Positions 35,118-43,976 are shown, counted from the stretch's first letter. The stretch is 64,000 nt of DNA from Bacteroidales bacterium (GCA_017938925.1 JAGBAO010000014.1:25457-89456), one strand, 5' to 3'. Translations and numbers: made by a program. Notes: generated by a model not told the origin, from the letters alone.

Positions 35118-37601
35118 CTACAGCCCGCAAAGCAGGGCGATTCTGAATGTGACGAAGGCAGCCACCCAGGCCAAGACAATGGTATATACCGCTGTGAATA
35201 TCGCCCATTTCCAGCCTCCGCTTTCCTTCTTTATGGCTACAAATGTGGCTATGCACGGGAAATAAAGCAGGATGAAGACCATATATGCAAGGGCTGCGGC
35301 AGGGGTCACAGACCTCAGGAGGGCCTTCTGCAGACGGGTGTCGCCGGCCGATTCCTCACCTGCATGACGCATATCCTGTTCCAGATGGACATAAGTGGCT
35401 TCCGGATGCAAGCCTTCTGCCAAGACCAGGTCAGCCCCATCACCAGAAGTCAACACCTCCATCGGTTCCTCCGGAGCATACATAACGCCCAGAGTGCTGA
35501 CCACCAGCTCCTTGGCTCCGACACCGGCCACGATGCCCACTCCCATCCTCCAGTCGAATCCCAGAGGTTCGAGCACCGGCTCCATGGCCTTTCCTATATA
35601 TCCTATGAACGAGTGTTCCTGCTGCTCCTTCACCGAATCGTAGGCATTGTGGTTAGGGAAATATCCCAGGAACCATATCACCACCGAGAAGATAAGGATC
35701 ACTCCGCTCATCTTCTGCAGATACTGCTTTCCCTTCTCCCAGGTGTGTCTGAATATGGACTTTGCGGTCGGAACACGATACGGCGGGAGTTCCATCACGA
35801 ACGGGAGGTCGTCATCCTTGAAGAAGCGGCTCATTATCCTCGCCGCCACGATGGCAAGCAGGATTCCCAGGGCATATAGTCCCAGAAGCACAAGTCCGGC
35901 CCGGCGCGGGAAGAAGGCTCCGGCAAGGAGTATATATACCGGCATTCGTCCGGCACACGACATCAGAGGGATTATCAGCATGGTAATCAGGCGGCTCTTC
36001 GGGCTCTCGATGGTCCTGGTGGCCATTACGGCCGGCACATTGCAGCCGAATCCCATGATCATAGGAATGAAGGACTTGCCGTGAAGCCCTATCTTGTGCA
36101 TCAGCCTGTCCATGATGAAGGCCGCACGGGCCATATATCCTGAATCCTCAAGCAGGGATATGAACATATACAGCAGCAGGATGTTAGGCAGGAAGACCAG
36201 CACGCTGCCGACTCCGCCTATGACTCCGTCGATCATGAGGTCCTTGACCCAGCCGTCCGCCATATTCGCCCCGACAAAGGCACCCACCTGCTCCACAAGC
36301 CACTCGATCCAGCGCATCGGATAGTCGCCTATCACGAAAGTGCCCTCAAAGACGACATAGAGCATGAGGAAGAATATCGGGAAGGCTGCCCAGCGGTTGG
36401 TCACCACTGCGTCTATCTTGTCAGTTATCGTACTGCGTTTCTTGACCCCCTTGTACGGTTCATAGGTCTCGGTGAGGGCGCCCTGGATGAAGGCATATTT
36501 CGCCACAACCATAGACGATTCCGCTCCGGATCCCATAAGGCTTCTTATCCTCTGGTCTTCCTCGTATCTTGCTGAAATGATCTCGTCTCGGTTCGGAAGG
36601 GCTTCCACTATCTTCTCGATCTCTCTGTCATGTTCAAGATACTTGATCGCGAGATATCTGGTCGAATAGCTGTACTGGATGTCGAGGTTCTTCCATATGA
36701 GATGCTTCAGACGGTCTATGCTCTGCTCCAGCTCGGCTCCATGATTGATGTGGATGTGACGGGCCAGACGCGGGTCGCTCTTCTCGTAGATCTGGATTAC
36801 GGTGTCGAACAGATGCTCTATACCCTCTCCGCTGCGGCTCACAGTCGGCACCACGGGCATTCCGAGAAGGTAGCCTAACTGTTTGATATCCAGCTTATCT
36901 CCCTTAGCTTTCAGCTCATCATACATATTCAGGGCCATCACCACACGCAGGTTCATGTCTATGAGCTGGGTGGTGAGATAGAGGTTGCGCTGGAGATTGG
37001 ATGCGTCCACCACATTGATCACCACATCAGGCATATCCTCCAGAAGGTTCTTGCGCACGAAGAGTTCCTCAGGACTATATGCTGAAAGAGAATATGTGCC
37101 GGGAAGATCCACCAGAAGGAAGCGGTAGCCTCCGTATTCGAAGGAGCCTTCCTTGGCGTCCACAGTGACTCCGCTGTAGTTTCCCACATGCTCGTGACTG
37201 CCGGAAGCGATGTTGAAGAGGGAGGTCTTGCCGCAGTTCGGGTTTCCCACCAGAGCGACCTTGATGACCTTTCCCCTCTGCTCGGCCAGGCGGTCCATCT
37301 CGCTTTCCAGCCAGACCTCACGATCTCCTTCGAGGGGCGGCAGGTCCTCCTTTGACATGAGCGTCTCCTTTGCCTCCGATTCGCTTATGACCTCGATCTT
37401 GGCGGCCTGTTCGCGACGCAGGGATATCTTGTAGCCGATGACCTCATATTCGATCGGATCCCTCAACGGAGCATTGAGGATGACCTTGACCTTGCTTCCC
37501 TTGACGAAGCCCATCTCGATTATCCTCTTACGAAAACCGCCGTGACCGTTCACCTTAACGATCACACCGCGCTCACCTGTCTTTAACTCCGATAGTTTCA
37601 T
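35118..37601 (-). CDS. feoB: Ferrous iron transporter, FeoA-FeoB fusion
   Basis: An 827-residue Fe2+ importer. Residues 1-75 are a FeoA SH3-like domain (MKLSELKTGERGVIVKVNGH). The G-domain begins near 115 with P-loop GNPNCGKTSLFN, followed by DLPGTYSLSAYS and NMYD. The membrane domain carries the two Gate motifs with Cys (GFGCNVPAVMATRT and SCAGRMPVYI). A FeoA-FeoB fusion is usual in Bacteroidota. ATG 37601 is chosen; 19 upstream in-frame residues do not resemble FeoA and would overlap the promoter element at 37608-37615. It is next to iron-associated genes (hemerythrin, NifX-like). Confidence 0.97.
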   Translation of the reverse strand: MKLSELKTGERGVIVKVNGHGGFRKRIIEMGFVKGSKVKVILNAPLRDPIEYEVIGYKISLRREQAAKIEVISESEAKETLMSKEDLPPLEGDREVWLESEMDRLAEQRGKVIKVALVGNPNCGKTSLFNIASGSHEHVGNYSGVTVDAKEGSFEYGGYRFLLVDLPGTYSLSAYSPEELFVRKNLLEDMPDVVINVVDASNLQRNLYLTTQLIDMNLRVVMALNMYDELKAKGDKLDIKQLGYLLGMPVVPTVSRSGEGIEHLFDTVIQIYEKSDPRLARHIHINHGAELEQSIDRLKHLIWKNLDIQYSYSTRYLAIKYLEHDREIEKIVEALPNRDEIISARYEEDQRIRSLMGSGAESSMVVAKYAFIQGALTETYEPYKGVKKRSTITDKIDAVVTNRWAAFPIFFLMLYVVFEGTFVIGDYPMRWIEWLVEQVGAFVGANMADGWVKDLMIDGVIGGVGSVLVFLPNILLLYMFISLLEDSGYMARAAFIMDRLMHKIGLHGKSFIPMIMGFGCNVPAVMATRTIESPKSRLITMLIIPLMSCAGRMPVYILLAGAFFPRRAGLVLLGLYALGILLAIVAARIMSRFFKDDDLPFVMELPPYRVPTAKSIFRHTWEKGKQYLQKMSGVILIFSVVIWFLGYFPNHNAYDSVKEQQEHSFIGYIGKAMEPVLEPLGFDWRMGVGIVAGVGAKELVVSTLGVMYAPEEPMEVLTSGDGADLVLAEGLHPEATYVHLEQDMRHAGEESAGDTRLQKALLRSVTPAAALAYMVFILLYFPCIATFVAIKKESGGWKWAIFTAVYTIVLAWVAAFVTFRIALLCGL

Positions 37602-37607
37602 GCCGTG

Positions 37608-37640
37608 CAAAAGTACAAAAAAACTACCACCCACGTGCAA
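37608..37640 (-). promoter_or_regulatory. Promoter of feoAB
   Basis: The minus strand reads TACTTTTG at 37615-37608 and TTG at 37640-37638, with a 22-bp gap, near the usual 19-21. The ATG is 7 bp past the -7 element, so the leader would be very short. No Fur-type palindrome was recognised by eye. Confidence 0.55.
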
Positions 37641-37722
37641 GAAAGGGCGAAATATCACGAGAGAATATGAGAAATCTCTGACGCTCTAACCACTTATGGG
37701 GAGAGTTGAAAAGAATAATGAT

Positions 37723-37730
37723 TATATTTG
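37723..37730 (+). promoter_or_regulatory. -7 element upstream of a lipoprotein gene
   Basis: TATATTTG matches TAnnTTTG and decides the start of the next gene: in-frame codons before it cannot be part of the protein. The downstream ATG codons are at 37744 and 37753. Confidence 0.5.
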
Positions 37731-37752
37731 TGAGTTCGACAATATGCAGAAT

Positions 37753-39012
37753 ATGAAAAGAGCATTATCAGCAATCATCATATCGGCGGCAATGCTTGCC
37801 GCGTGCTCGGAAGATATCACCTTCACTCCCGGCATATCTTTTCTGACTCCTGATCCTGAGATACTGGAAGAGACAGCCATATTCAGAGTGATCGGGCAGT
37901 CATTTTCGTCCGCTGACTCCGTCAGGATTCCTGTCGTGTTCGGGGGCACGGCAGAAGCTGGAAGCGACTACGAGGCCTCGGCCGACCACTTTGTTTTCAG
38001 CAGCGAATCTCCGACTGATTCCATAGTAATATCCACCAAGAGACTTGGAACTGAAAAGACAGTCAGCCTCACCTTGCAGATACCGGACGGCTTCGTCGCG
38101 GGGAAATATCCATCCTCCGAATTCAAGCTGCAGGGCAAATACGGCAAGCTGAGCTTCGGCTCTCAGAGAGGATATATTGCAGACACCACGAAATATACTG
38201 TCAGCCTCAGCGACAGCACGGGCGCTGCAAGAGTGCTCAGCAGGAACTCGCTTATATCCTTCGCTGTTGACAAGGAAAAATCCACCGCTGTCGAAGGAAC
38301 TGACTTTGAGTTCATCGGGGGATCGTCTATCGAAATCGCCGGAGGCGGATCCTCAGCAGAATTCACCATCGCCCCCATCGCAGGAGCCTTGCAGAAAGGA
38401 AGGGATAAGATCGTGCTGAAAGTGGAGTCTGACGACAAATTTGACACGGGCATGTTCCCTGAACTTGAACTGGGAATCCTCAAGCCTGAGTTCAACGTAC
38501 TTGATGGGAACTGGAAGATCGACACACTGGTCACTGACTCGCTTTACTTCGAGCAGATCTGGGGTGAACAGTGCACCGGATATGAACTCGTTCCTGAATT
38601 CAGTTCCTCAGATTCCTTTGAAATATCTTTTGAAGACGCGTCCTTCCAGCCTGTGTTCCGTTCCGGCCTGAAAAACTTCTTCAACGGGGACTCCAAGCTG
38701 AGCTTTGGTGACGAGGTGCAGATCACTGACACTGAGGGGAATCCGAAAAGACTACAGATGCTGTCCCTTGACAAGACAAACAGGTATTTCTCTGAGACCG
38801 AAGTCAGTGAAGACAGCCTCTCGTTTGTCGGAGTACATCTGATGAAGGTCACGGAAGAGGAAACAGAGATCGACATGATGGAATTCTATTTCATCGACCA
38901 CACATCAAAAGGCTTCATGCCGGAACTGGAGTCCGGCACGAAATACGGTTCTGAAAAGCCTGTGGCTACGGAGCATGGAACATATCTGATGGCCACTTTC
39001 CGCAAACGCTAG
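37753..39012 (+). CDS. Bacteroidota surface lipoprotein with Calx-beta/DUF4843-like repeats
   Basis: A 419-residue lipoprotein. MKRALSAIIISAAMLAACSE gives the lipobox with Cys18. The body has two similar beta-sandwich stretches: PVVFGGTAEAGSDYEASADH (about 65-85) and a later SAVEGTDFEF-like stretch (DKEKSTAVEGTDFEFIGG), both of the Calx-beta AxxGxDY/F type found in DUF4843 proteins. A C-terminal beta-rich domain follows. The role is unknown; it may be an adhesion or binding protein. ATG 37744 is a possible start three codons upstream. Confidence 0.75.
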   Translation: MKRALSAIIISAAMLAACSEDITFTPGISFLTPDPEILEETAIFRVIGQSFSSADSVRIPVVFGGTAEAGSDYEASADHFVFSSESPTDSIVISTKRLGTEKTVSLTLQIPDGFVAGKYPSSEFKLQGKYGKLSFGSQRGYIADTTKYTVSLSDSTGAARVLSRNSLISFAVDKEKSTAVEGTDFEFIGGSSIEIAGGGSSAEFTIAPIAGALQKGRDKIVLKVESDDKFDTGMFPELELGILKPEFNVLDGNWKIDTLVTDSLYFEQIWGEQCTGYELVPEFSSSDSFEISFEDASFQPVFRSGLKNFFNGDSKLSFGDEVQITDTEGNPKRLQMLSLDKTNRYFSETEVSEDSLSFVGVHLMKVTEEETEIDMMEFYFIDHTSKGFMPELESGTKYGSEKPVATEHGTYLMATFRKR

Positions 39013-39017
39013 ACCTT

Positions 39018-39602
39018 TTACTTGTTTTCCGGCTGGCCGGTTTCCATGACCTGCGCGTCCTTTCTGACCTGATCGATATTCATGGTCTGGTCCACCCAGA
39101 TCAGTTGTGAAGTGTCATAGCCACGCTCCTGAGCCTCTTCAAGCACGACTTCGATAATTTCCGGACTCAGCTCGGGAGTTCTCGAAAGTATCCAGAGATA
39201 CTTCGGGCTTTTGCTGCCCACCAGGGCCACCTGATAGTCATCATCAAGCATCATGATCCTGTACGGGCTGTAGAAGAAAAGGAAGAAGGACACCTTGAGA
39301 TTGGCCGGGTCTCCTTTCGGGTCAGGCTGCTTTGCCTTGCCTTCAGCCCATTTGTATTTACCTCCCTTCCATCCCGAATTGATCACCCTCACATGGCCGT
39401 CGTCCCTGAGCTGGTATTCGGCCACGACATTGTCCATGCCTCTTTCAAAACTGTGGTCGAATCTTGCAATCTCATACCATGTTCCCAGATATCTGCTCAA
39501 ATCGAAATAAGGGATTGTGGAATTGTCGAACTGCGGTTGAGCACCCGCAAGCACCGGAAACACACATGCCGCCAGTGCCACTGGAATCAGACGATTTAAC
39601 AT
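39018..39602 (-). CDS. Lipocalin (Blc family)
   Basis: A 194-residue bacterial lipocalin. MLNRLIPVALAACVFPVLAGAQ is a signal peptide without a clear lipobox. The lipocalin signature YLGTWYEIARFDHSFERG opens the barrel, and NVVAEYQLRDDGHVRV and YLWILSRTPELSPE match Blc further on. Family members carry lipids or fatty acids in the cell envelope and are induced by membrane stress in E. coli. Convergent with the preceding lipoprotein gene, 5 bp apart. ATG 39602 is chosen because the longer frame has no signal peptide. Confidence 0.92.
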   Translation of the reverse strand: MLNRLIPVALAACVFPVLAGAQPQFDNSTIPYFDLSRYLGTWYEIARFDHSFERGMDNVVAEYQLRDDGHVRVINSGWKGGKYKWAEGKAKQPDPKGDPANLKVSFFLFFYSPYRIMMLDDDYQVALVGSKSPKYLWILSRTPELSPEIIEVVLEEAQERGYDTSQLIWVDQTMNIDQVRKDAQVMETGQPENK

Positions 39603-39674
39603 AAGAAAACCATTTAGAGTTACACTACATACTTCCTGACGCGAAAACAAAAAATGTGCACAAGCCCCACACTC

Positions 39675-39705
39675 TTGCGCAAATCTTGCAAAGATTGTAT
39701 CTTTG
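39675..39705 (+). promoter_or_regulatory. Strong promoter of gpmI
   Basis: TTG (39675-39677), 20 bp, TATCTTTG (39698-39705): an ideal Bacteroidota vegetative promoter. The transcript would have a leader of about 75 nt. Confidence 0.75.
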
Positions 39706-39785
39706 CGCGGCAAAGCCGCGAGCGGCGGGACCGACATCCTCAGCCGGACGGCATATATACTTGAAATGTTTAAAATTACAATACT

Positions 39786-41309
39786 ATGGACAAGAAAGTT
39801 CTACTTATGATCCTCGACGGATGGGGCGAGGGCAGACAGGATGAGTCTAATGTCATCTACACTCAGGGAGCTCCCTACATCGAGAGCCTCCGCAAGAACT
39901 ATCCTATGGCCACTCTCAAGGCATGCGGCGAGGCCGTAGGTCTTCCTGACGGCCAGATGGGTAACTCAGAGGTGGGTCACCTCAACCTCGGCGCAGGCCG
40001 CGTGGTGTACCAGGACCTCGTGAAGATCAACATCGCATGCCGTGAGCACAAGCTTCTTCAGAATGCTGAGATCAAGGCTGTCTACGATTATGCAAAGGCA
40101 AACAACAAGCAGCTCCACCTGATGGGACTTGCTTCAATGGGTGGCGTTCACAGCTCTCTTGAGCACGTGTACGAGTTCCTCAACGTAGCCAAGGAATATG
40201 GCCTCGAGGACGTGTTCGTGCACTGCTTCATGGATGGACGCGACACTGACCCTAAGAGCGGAAAGGGCTTCGTGGAGGCCCTTGAGGCCGAAATGGCGAA
40301 GTCTACAGGAAAGGTCGCTTCTGTCTGCGGACGTTTCTATGCAATGGACCGCGACAAGAGATGGGAGCGCGTGAAGGAGGCATATGACCTTCTCGTTGAA
40401 GACAAGGGAGTATATGCAACTTCTGCAACTGAGGCCATCCAGGCATCATACGACGCAGGCGTGACCGACGAGTTCATCAAGCCGATCGTCATCACCGATG
40501 CTGCCGGTGCACCTCTTACAAAGATCGAGGAAGGCGACGCAGTCATCTTCTTCAACTTCCGTAACGACCGTGCACGTGAGCTCACAGCTGTCCTCACCCA
40601 GCAGGACATGCCTGAGTTCGGAATGCACACCCTTCCGCTCTACTACTGCTGCCTCACTCCATACGACGCATCATTCACAGGTCTTCATATCCTCTTCGAC
40701 AAGGAGAACGTTCAGGAGACTCTCGGAGAAGTCGTTTCAAAGGCAGGAAAGAACCAGCTCCGTATCGCAGAGACAGAGAAGTATGCCCATGTGACATTCT
40801 TCTTCAACGGCGGAGCAGAGGCCCTCTTCGAGAACGAAGACAGAATCCTCGTGAACTCTCCTAAGGTTGCCACTTACGACCTCCAGCCTGAGATGAGCGC
40901 ACCTGAAGTTGCCGACAAGCTCGTGGATGCTATCAACACAGGCCGCAACGACCTGATCATCCTCAACTTCGCGAACGGCGACATGGTCGGCCACACAGGA
41001 GTGTACGAGGCCATCCGCAAGGCAGTTTCTGCAGTGGACAGCTGCGTAGAGAAGGTTGTGGAGGCTGCAAAGGCACAGGGTTATGTGATCCTTCTGACTG
41101 CAGACCACGGAAACGCAGACTACGCAGTGAACGACGACGGCACCCCTAACACAGCACACTCCCTCAACGATGTTCCATTCATCGTGATCAACGCAGGTGA
41201 CGCCGTGTCAGAGGTCAAGAACGGAAAGCTCGCAGACGTGGCTCCGACCATCCTCAAACTGATGGGCATCGAGCAGCCTGCTGCCATGACCGGAACTCCG
41301 CTGGTATAA
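39786..41309 (+). CDS. gpmI: 2,3-bisphosphoglycerate-independent phosphoglycerate mutase
   Basis: A 507-residue manganese enzyme interconverting 3- and 2-phosphoglycerate in glycolysis. The metal motif [10 protein letters not shown], the phosphoserine region [30 protein letters not shown] and [10 protein letters not shown] are all present. Codon use is strongly biased (CTC, ATC, AAC, AAG preferred), as expected for a highly expressed gene, and it has the clearest promoter in this part of the window. A family-3 doublet lies 38 bp after its stop. Confidence 0.98.
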   Translation: MDKKVLLMILDGWGEGRQDESNVIYTQGAPYIESLRKNYPMATLKACGEAVGLPDGQMGNSEVGHLNLGAGRVVYQDLVKINIACREHKLLQNAEIKAVYDYAKANNKQLHLMGLASMGGVHSSLEHVYEFLNVAKEYGLEDVFVHCFMDGRDTDPKSGKGFVEALEAEMAKSTGKVASVCGRFYAMDRDKRWERVKEAYDLLVEDKGVYATSATEAIQASYDAGVTDEFIKPIVITDAAGAPLTKIEEGDAVIFFNFRNDRARELTAVLTQQDMPEFGMHTLPLYYCCLTPYDASFTGLHILFDKENVQETLGEVVSKAGKNQLRIAETEKYAHVTFFFNGGAEALFENEDRILVNSPKVATYDLQPEMSAPEVADKLVDAINTGRNDLIILNFANGDMVGHTGVYEAIRKAVSAVDSCVEKVVEAAKAQGYVILLTADHGNADYAVNDDGTPNTAHSLNDVPFIVINAGDAVSEVKNGKLADVAPTILKLMGIEQPAAMTGTPLV

Positions 41310-41346
41310 GCATACACAGGAGAGCAGCCCGTTTCTCCTCTATAAG

Positions 41347-41459
41347 CAGGTGCTACACGATTTTGCTTTTCTCGTGTAGCACCTGTTTCATTTTTCGTCG
41401 TTTTGCGGGGGTTTTACATACGGGTTGTACACGAGACACCCGCTTTTGTGTAGCACCCG
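41347..41459. repeat. Family-3 hairpin doublet, 39-35-39, left flank of the RAYT cassette
   Basis: Hairpin one (41347-41385) is perfect over 14 bp: CAGGTGCTACACGA and TCGTGTAGCACCTG around TTTTGCTTTTC. The 35-bp spacer includes TTTTTCGTCGTTTTGCGGGG, and hairpin two (41421-41459) is imperfect (CGGGTTGTACAC ... GTGTAGCACCCG). It is a direct repeat of 43864-43976. The second stem base pair is A-T here and G-C there, a compensatory change. The rest of the gap after gpmI (41460-41586) has no gene. Confidence 0.92.
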
Positions 41460-41586
41460 CTGCATCGTCGCTGGAACATACAGCAGATCAAGCGCTGCTG
41501 GTTGCGAGTAACCAAGCCTTCTTCCGGCCTGAATGCATCCATCCTTGCCATCACCCGGACCAGACGAGCAAAAAATCCATTAAAAA

Positions 41587-41618
41587 TTGCAAGGAATTAT
41601 AATTTTCATTTATATTTG
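41587..41618 (+). promoter_or_regulatory. Promoter of the RAYT cassette
   Basis: TTG (41587-41589), 21 bp, TATATTTG (41611-41618). It faces the 73-residue gene starting at 41688 and lies inside the two flanking repeats, so the cassette carries its own promoter. Confidence 0.65.
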
Positions 41619-41687
41619 TTCCGTATTGAACTGTTCTGGTTCGCCATCCACGATCAAATGGCACATATGACATAACACCACTTGATC

Positions 41688-41909
41688 ATGGAAAATCAAA
41701 CACCAATCTATCTCAACGTCAAGACAGTGCCCGCATTCGACACGGAAAAGCTTTGTGAGCATACTGCATATACTGTCTATGTGCACAAAGACAACCATCT
41801 GCTGTACGCCTCCGGATGGACACTTCAGGATGCAATAGACTATTTTGCAGACAGGCATAAGTGCAATCGTGCCGATATCCGCCTGAAACGTCCGTTCAGA
41901 CGACAGTAA
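41688..41909 (+). CDS. Small hypothetical protein, first gene of the RAYT cassette
   Basis: A 73-residue protein of no family I recognise (MENQTPIYLNVKTV, ending RLKRPFRRQ). The middle, YTVYVHKDNHLLYASGWTLQ, looks like two strands and a helix, and the C-terminus is strongly basic, which may bind nucleic acid. ATG 41688 is preferred to TTG 41682. A good promoter stands 70 bp upstream. The next gene begins 94 bp downstream on the same strand. Confidence 0.6.
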   Translation: MENQTPIYLNVKTVPAFDTEKLCEHTAYTVYVHKDNHLLYASGWTLQDAIDYFADRHKCNRADIRLKRPFRRQ

Positions 41910-42003
41910 TCAGTCCACAGACATTCATGTTCACACATTTTCCGACGTCATCATCCAGTTTTGCGTCGGAAGATGTCACCCATAATATTTATACAAATTT
42001 ATC

Positions 42004-42858
42004 ATGGCAACCGTCGCACACTTTACAATCACAGATTATGATGGAGAGACTCATCAGTATTATAGATTTCTTGATGGATATCCCAGTGAAAATGCGGGAG
42101 TATTTATGAATTTCCCTCAAGGAGATCATGATTTCTGTCTTGAGACATTCGAAAGAAGACTGAGACTGGAAAAATCCGGCTTAGATTATATTATTGACAT
42201 ATCCTATTATATGGACTTGAGCGCAAGAACAATAAAAGTACGCTCCAAGGTATTTGATGACATTGATTTCGAGGGAACATTCGAGGGTGCCATCAGACGG
42301 TTTGCATATAATGATTATTCCGAAAAAGATGCCCTTAAATCATACCCTGACAGACACGACATTAAACATATATTATCCCCTGGATTTCTGAACGGACTAT
42401 GGGACATAGTAAAGGCTATAAAATCCAGTATTCCATATCTTGAATATGACCTGTTCTCACATAGAATACTTTATATCGGAGACAACATCAACTTCTATAT
42501 GTATCAGGATTACATAGAATTCCCCTCTTGCCGCATGAATCAGAATTATAAAACATGGTATGACGCTTATGCAAATGCCCGCAGACTTGGAATAAGGTTG
42601 TATTTCAATAACACAATCACAAATAATACATTTACGCTTCTATACATGCTGGATGTAGAACACGATGGGTATTTCCTGCCACTTACAAGAAAGTTCATAC
42701 GTTATGGAGAAGGGATTGACGACGAGACCAAGAAACTGGAACTGGCAATGCTGGTCAAGGACATCAGTCGCAGGAACCCAGAAAGCCTCAAAGCCCGTAA
42801 CTATCTATATGGTCTGATCTCCAAGGCTGAAATGGAAGAATTAAAAAGATCACTATAA
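42004..42858 (+). CDS. Unknown AT-rich protein coupled to the RAYT transposase gene
   Basis: A 284-residue protein I cannot assign. It begins MATVAHFTITDYDGETHQYY and has aromatic-rich strands (SYYMDLSARTIKVRSKVFDD) and a helical C-terminus rich in Lys/Glu. No signal peptide or membrane segment is seen. Its codons are clearly more A/T-rich than neighbouring genes (many AAT, TAT, ATA, TTT), a sign of different origin. Its stop codon TAA is directly followed by the ATG of the transposase with no gap, which indicates co-translation and a linked function. Confidence 0.75.
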   Translation: MATVAHFTITDYDGETHQYYRFLDGYPSENAGVFMNFPQGDHDFCLETFERRLRLEKSGLDYIIDISYYMDLSARTIKVRSKVFDDIDFEGTFEGAIRRFAYNDYSEKDALKSYPDRHDIKHILSPGFLNGLWDIVKAIKSSIPYLEYDLFSHRILYIGDNINFYMYQDYIEFPSCRMNQNYKTWYDAYANARRLGIRLYFNNTITNNTFTLLYMLDVEHDGYFLPLTRKFIRYGEGIDDETKKLELAMLVKDISRRNPESLKARNYLYGLISKAEMEELKRSL

Positions 42859-43776
42859 ATGAAACGGTCGTTCCATATATGTCTGTCTTCAGAGAGTGAA
42901 GTCATGTTCAGGGATGAAGAAGACTATGACAGAGGATTCAACTGCTTTGCCCTTGCGCTCTACAAGACGGATTCTACCGGACTGGTGGAATCCTTCATGT
43001 CAAATCATGCACATCTCCTTGCACAATGCGAATATCCGGAAGGGCTGATCGGAGCATACAGAATGCCTTACGCCAAGTACTTCAACTACAAATATGGAAG
43101 AAGCGGCAAACTGGGAGAGATGAGGTGTTTCGTGCTGGAAGTGAATGGCCTCTATCATCACCTGGCAGCGATGAGTTATATCCTGAGAAATGCTCTGCAC
43201 CATGGTGTGGTATCTATTCCATACGCATACCCGCACTCTTCTGTAAACGTAATCTTTCAGAGGGAAATGGGAAAGCGGCCTGTTGAAGATCTGATTTCTC
43301 CGTCCTCCTACTACAGACATATCGGAAGGCGGGCCGATTTCCCAGACTCCTACAAGATGAGCAGTTCTGGGCTGTTCCTCCGGGAAAGTGTCCTTGACAT
43401 TCCGCAGGTGGAGAATATGTTTGCCTCTCCAAGAGCATTCGACTACTATATGAGCAGAAAGACTTCCGAGGACTGGGTCAAAGAGCAGAGCAAAGACAAC
43501 AACAGCATGCTGCCCATTACTTTGGAAACCATAGAATCCAACGTTTCAATGGATCCAGTAGATCAGATGCTGATCAACGAGAGTGGAAGAGGGAACTACC
43601 GCAGAATCACTGACATTGAGCTGTGCGGAATCATAGACAGGATTGTCCGGGAAGACTTGAAAAAGCACTCGGTGTATTTTCTGTCGCCGGAAGAAAAGAT
43701 GAGTCTGGCAAATCAGCTGCGCAAAACTCACCATCCCACCAATGCACAGCTCCAAAGATGTCTGGTGATGGTGTGA
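42859..43776 (+). CDS. REP-associated tyrosine transposase (RAYT, Y1/IS200-like)
   Basis: A 305-residue Y1 single-strand transposase. FRDEEDYDRGFNCFALAL, the HUH motif in MSNHAHLLAQ (the two His coordinate metal), YAKYFNYKYGRSGKLGEMRC and SYILRNALHHGVVSIPYAYP match, in order, the RAYT consensus (FrDdeDy, MpNHvHLL, Yar-fN-rygr-G, YI-lNPvraG). The Tyr of SYILRN is the likely catalytic residue. About 130 extra C-terminal residues probably bind DNA. It is not flanked by IS200 ends but by the family-3 hairpin doublets, which fits RAYT proteins acting on REP hairpins. It is probably single-copy and domesticated, but that needs the whole genome. Confidence 0.88.
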   Translation: MKRSFHICLSSESEVMFRDEEDYDRGFNCFALALYKTDSTGLVESFMSNHAHLLAQCEYPEGLIGAYRMPYAKYFNYKYGRSGKLGEMRCFVLEVNGLYHHLAAMSYILRNALHHGVVSIPYAYPHSSVNVIFQREMGKRPVEDLISPSSYYRHIGRRADFPDSYKMSSSGLFLRESVLDIPQVENMFASPRAFDYYMSRKTSEDWVKEQSKDNNSMLPITLETIESNVSMDPVDQMLINESGRGNYRRITDIELCGIIDRIVREDLKKHSVYFLSPEEKMSLANQLRKTHHPTNAQLQRCLVMV

Positions 43777-43863
43777 ACTGCTGGGGCAGGATACGGAGGC
43801 AGGATGCGGGTGACAGGATGCGGGAGGAGACGAACGTGATGACTGGATACGGGTGAAATGAAG
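43777..43863. repeat. Short degenerate tandem CAGGATRCGGG repeat after the RAYT gene
   Basis: After the stop codon the motif GCAGGATACGGAG, GCAGGATGCGGGTGA, CAGGATGCGGGAGG, and later CTGGATACGGGTGA recurs at 14-15 bp steps, with a longer interval before the last. It runs up to the right family-3 doublet. I see no coding role. Confidence 0.55.
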
Positions 43864-43976
43864 CGGGTGCTACACGATTTTGCGTTTCTCGTGTAGCACC
43901 CGCCTCATTTTTCGTCGTTTTGCGGGGGTTTTACATGCGGGTTGTACATGAAACTCCCACTTTCGTGTCGCACCCG
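43864..43976. repeat. Family-3 hairpin doublet, 39-35-39, right flank of the RAYT cassette
   Basis: Hairpin one (43864-43902) is CGGGTGCTACACGA and TCGTGTAGCACCCG around TTTTGCGTTTC. The spacer is 35 bp, and hairpin two (43938-43976) is imperfect (CGGGTTGTACATGAAA ... TTTCGTGTCGCACCCG). Orientation and spacing equal the left copy at 41347-41459. The remaining stretch to the M3 peptidase stop (43977-44077) holds no gene. Confidence 0.92.

Noticed and set aside
41347-43976. Reading the flanking 113-bp repeats as a composite transposon with target-site duplications
   Set aside because: The repeats are hairpin doublets of a dispersed family that also occurs alone at 16259, and no short target duplication was seen outside them.
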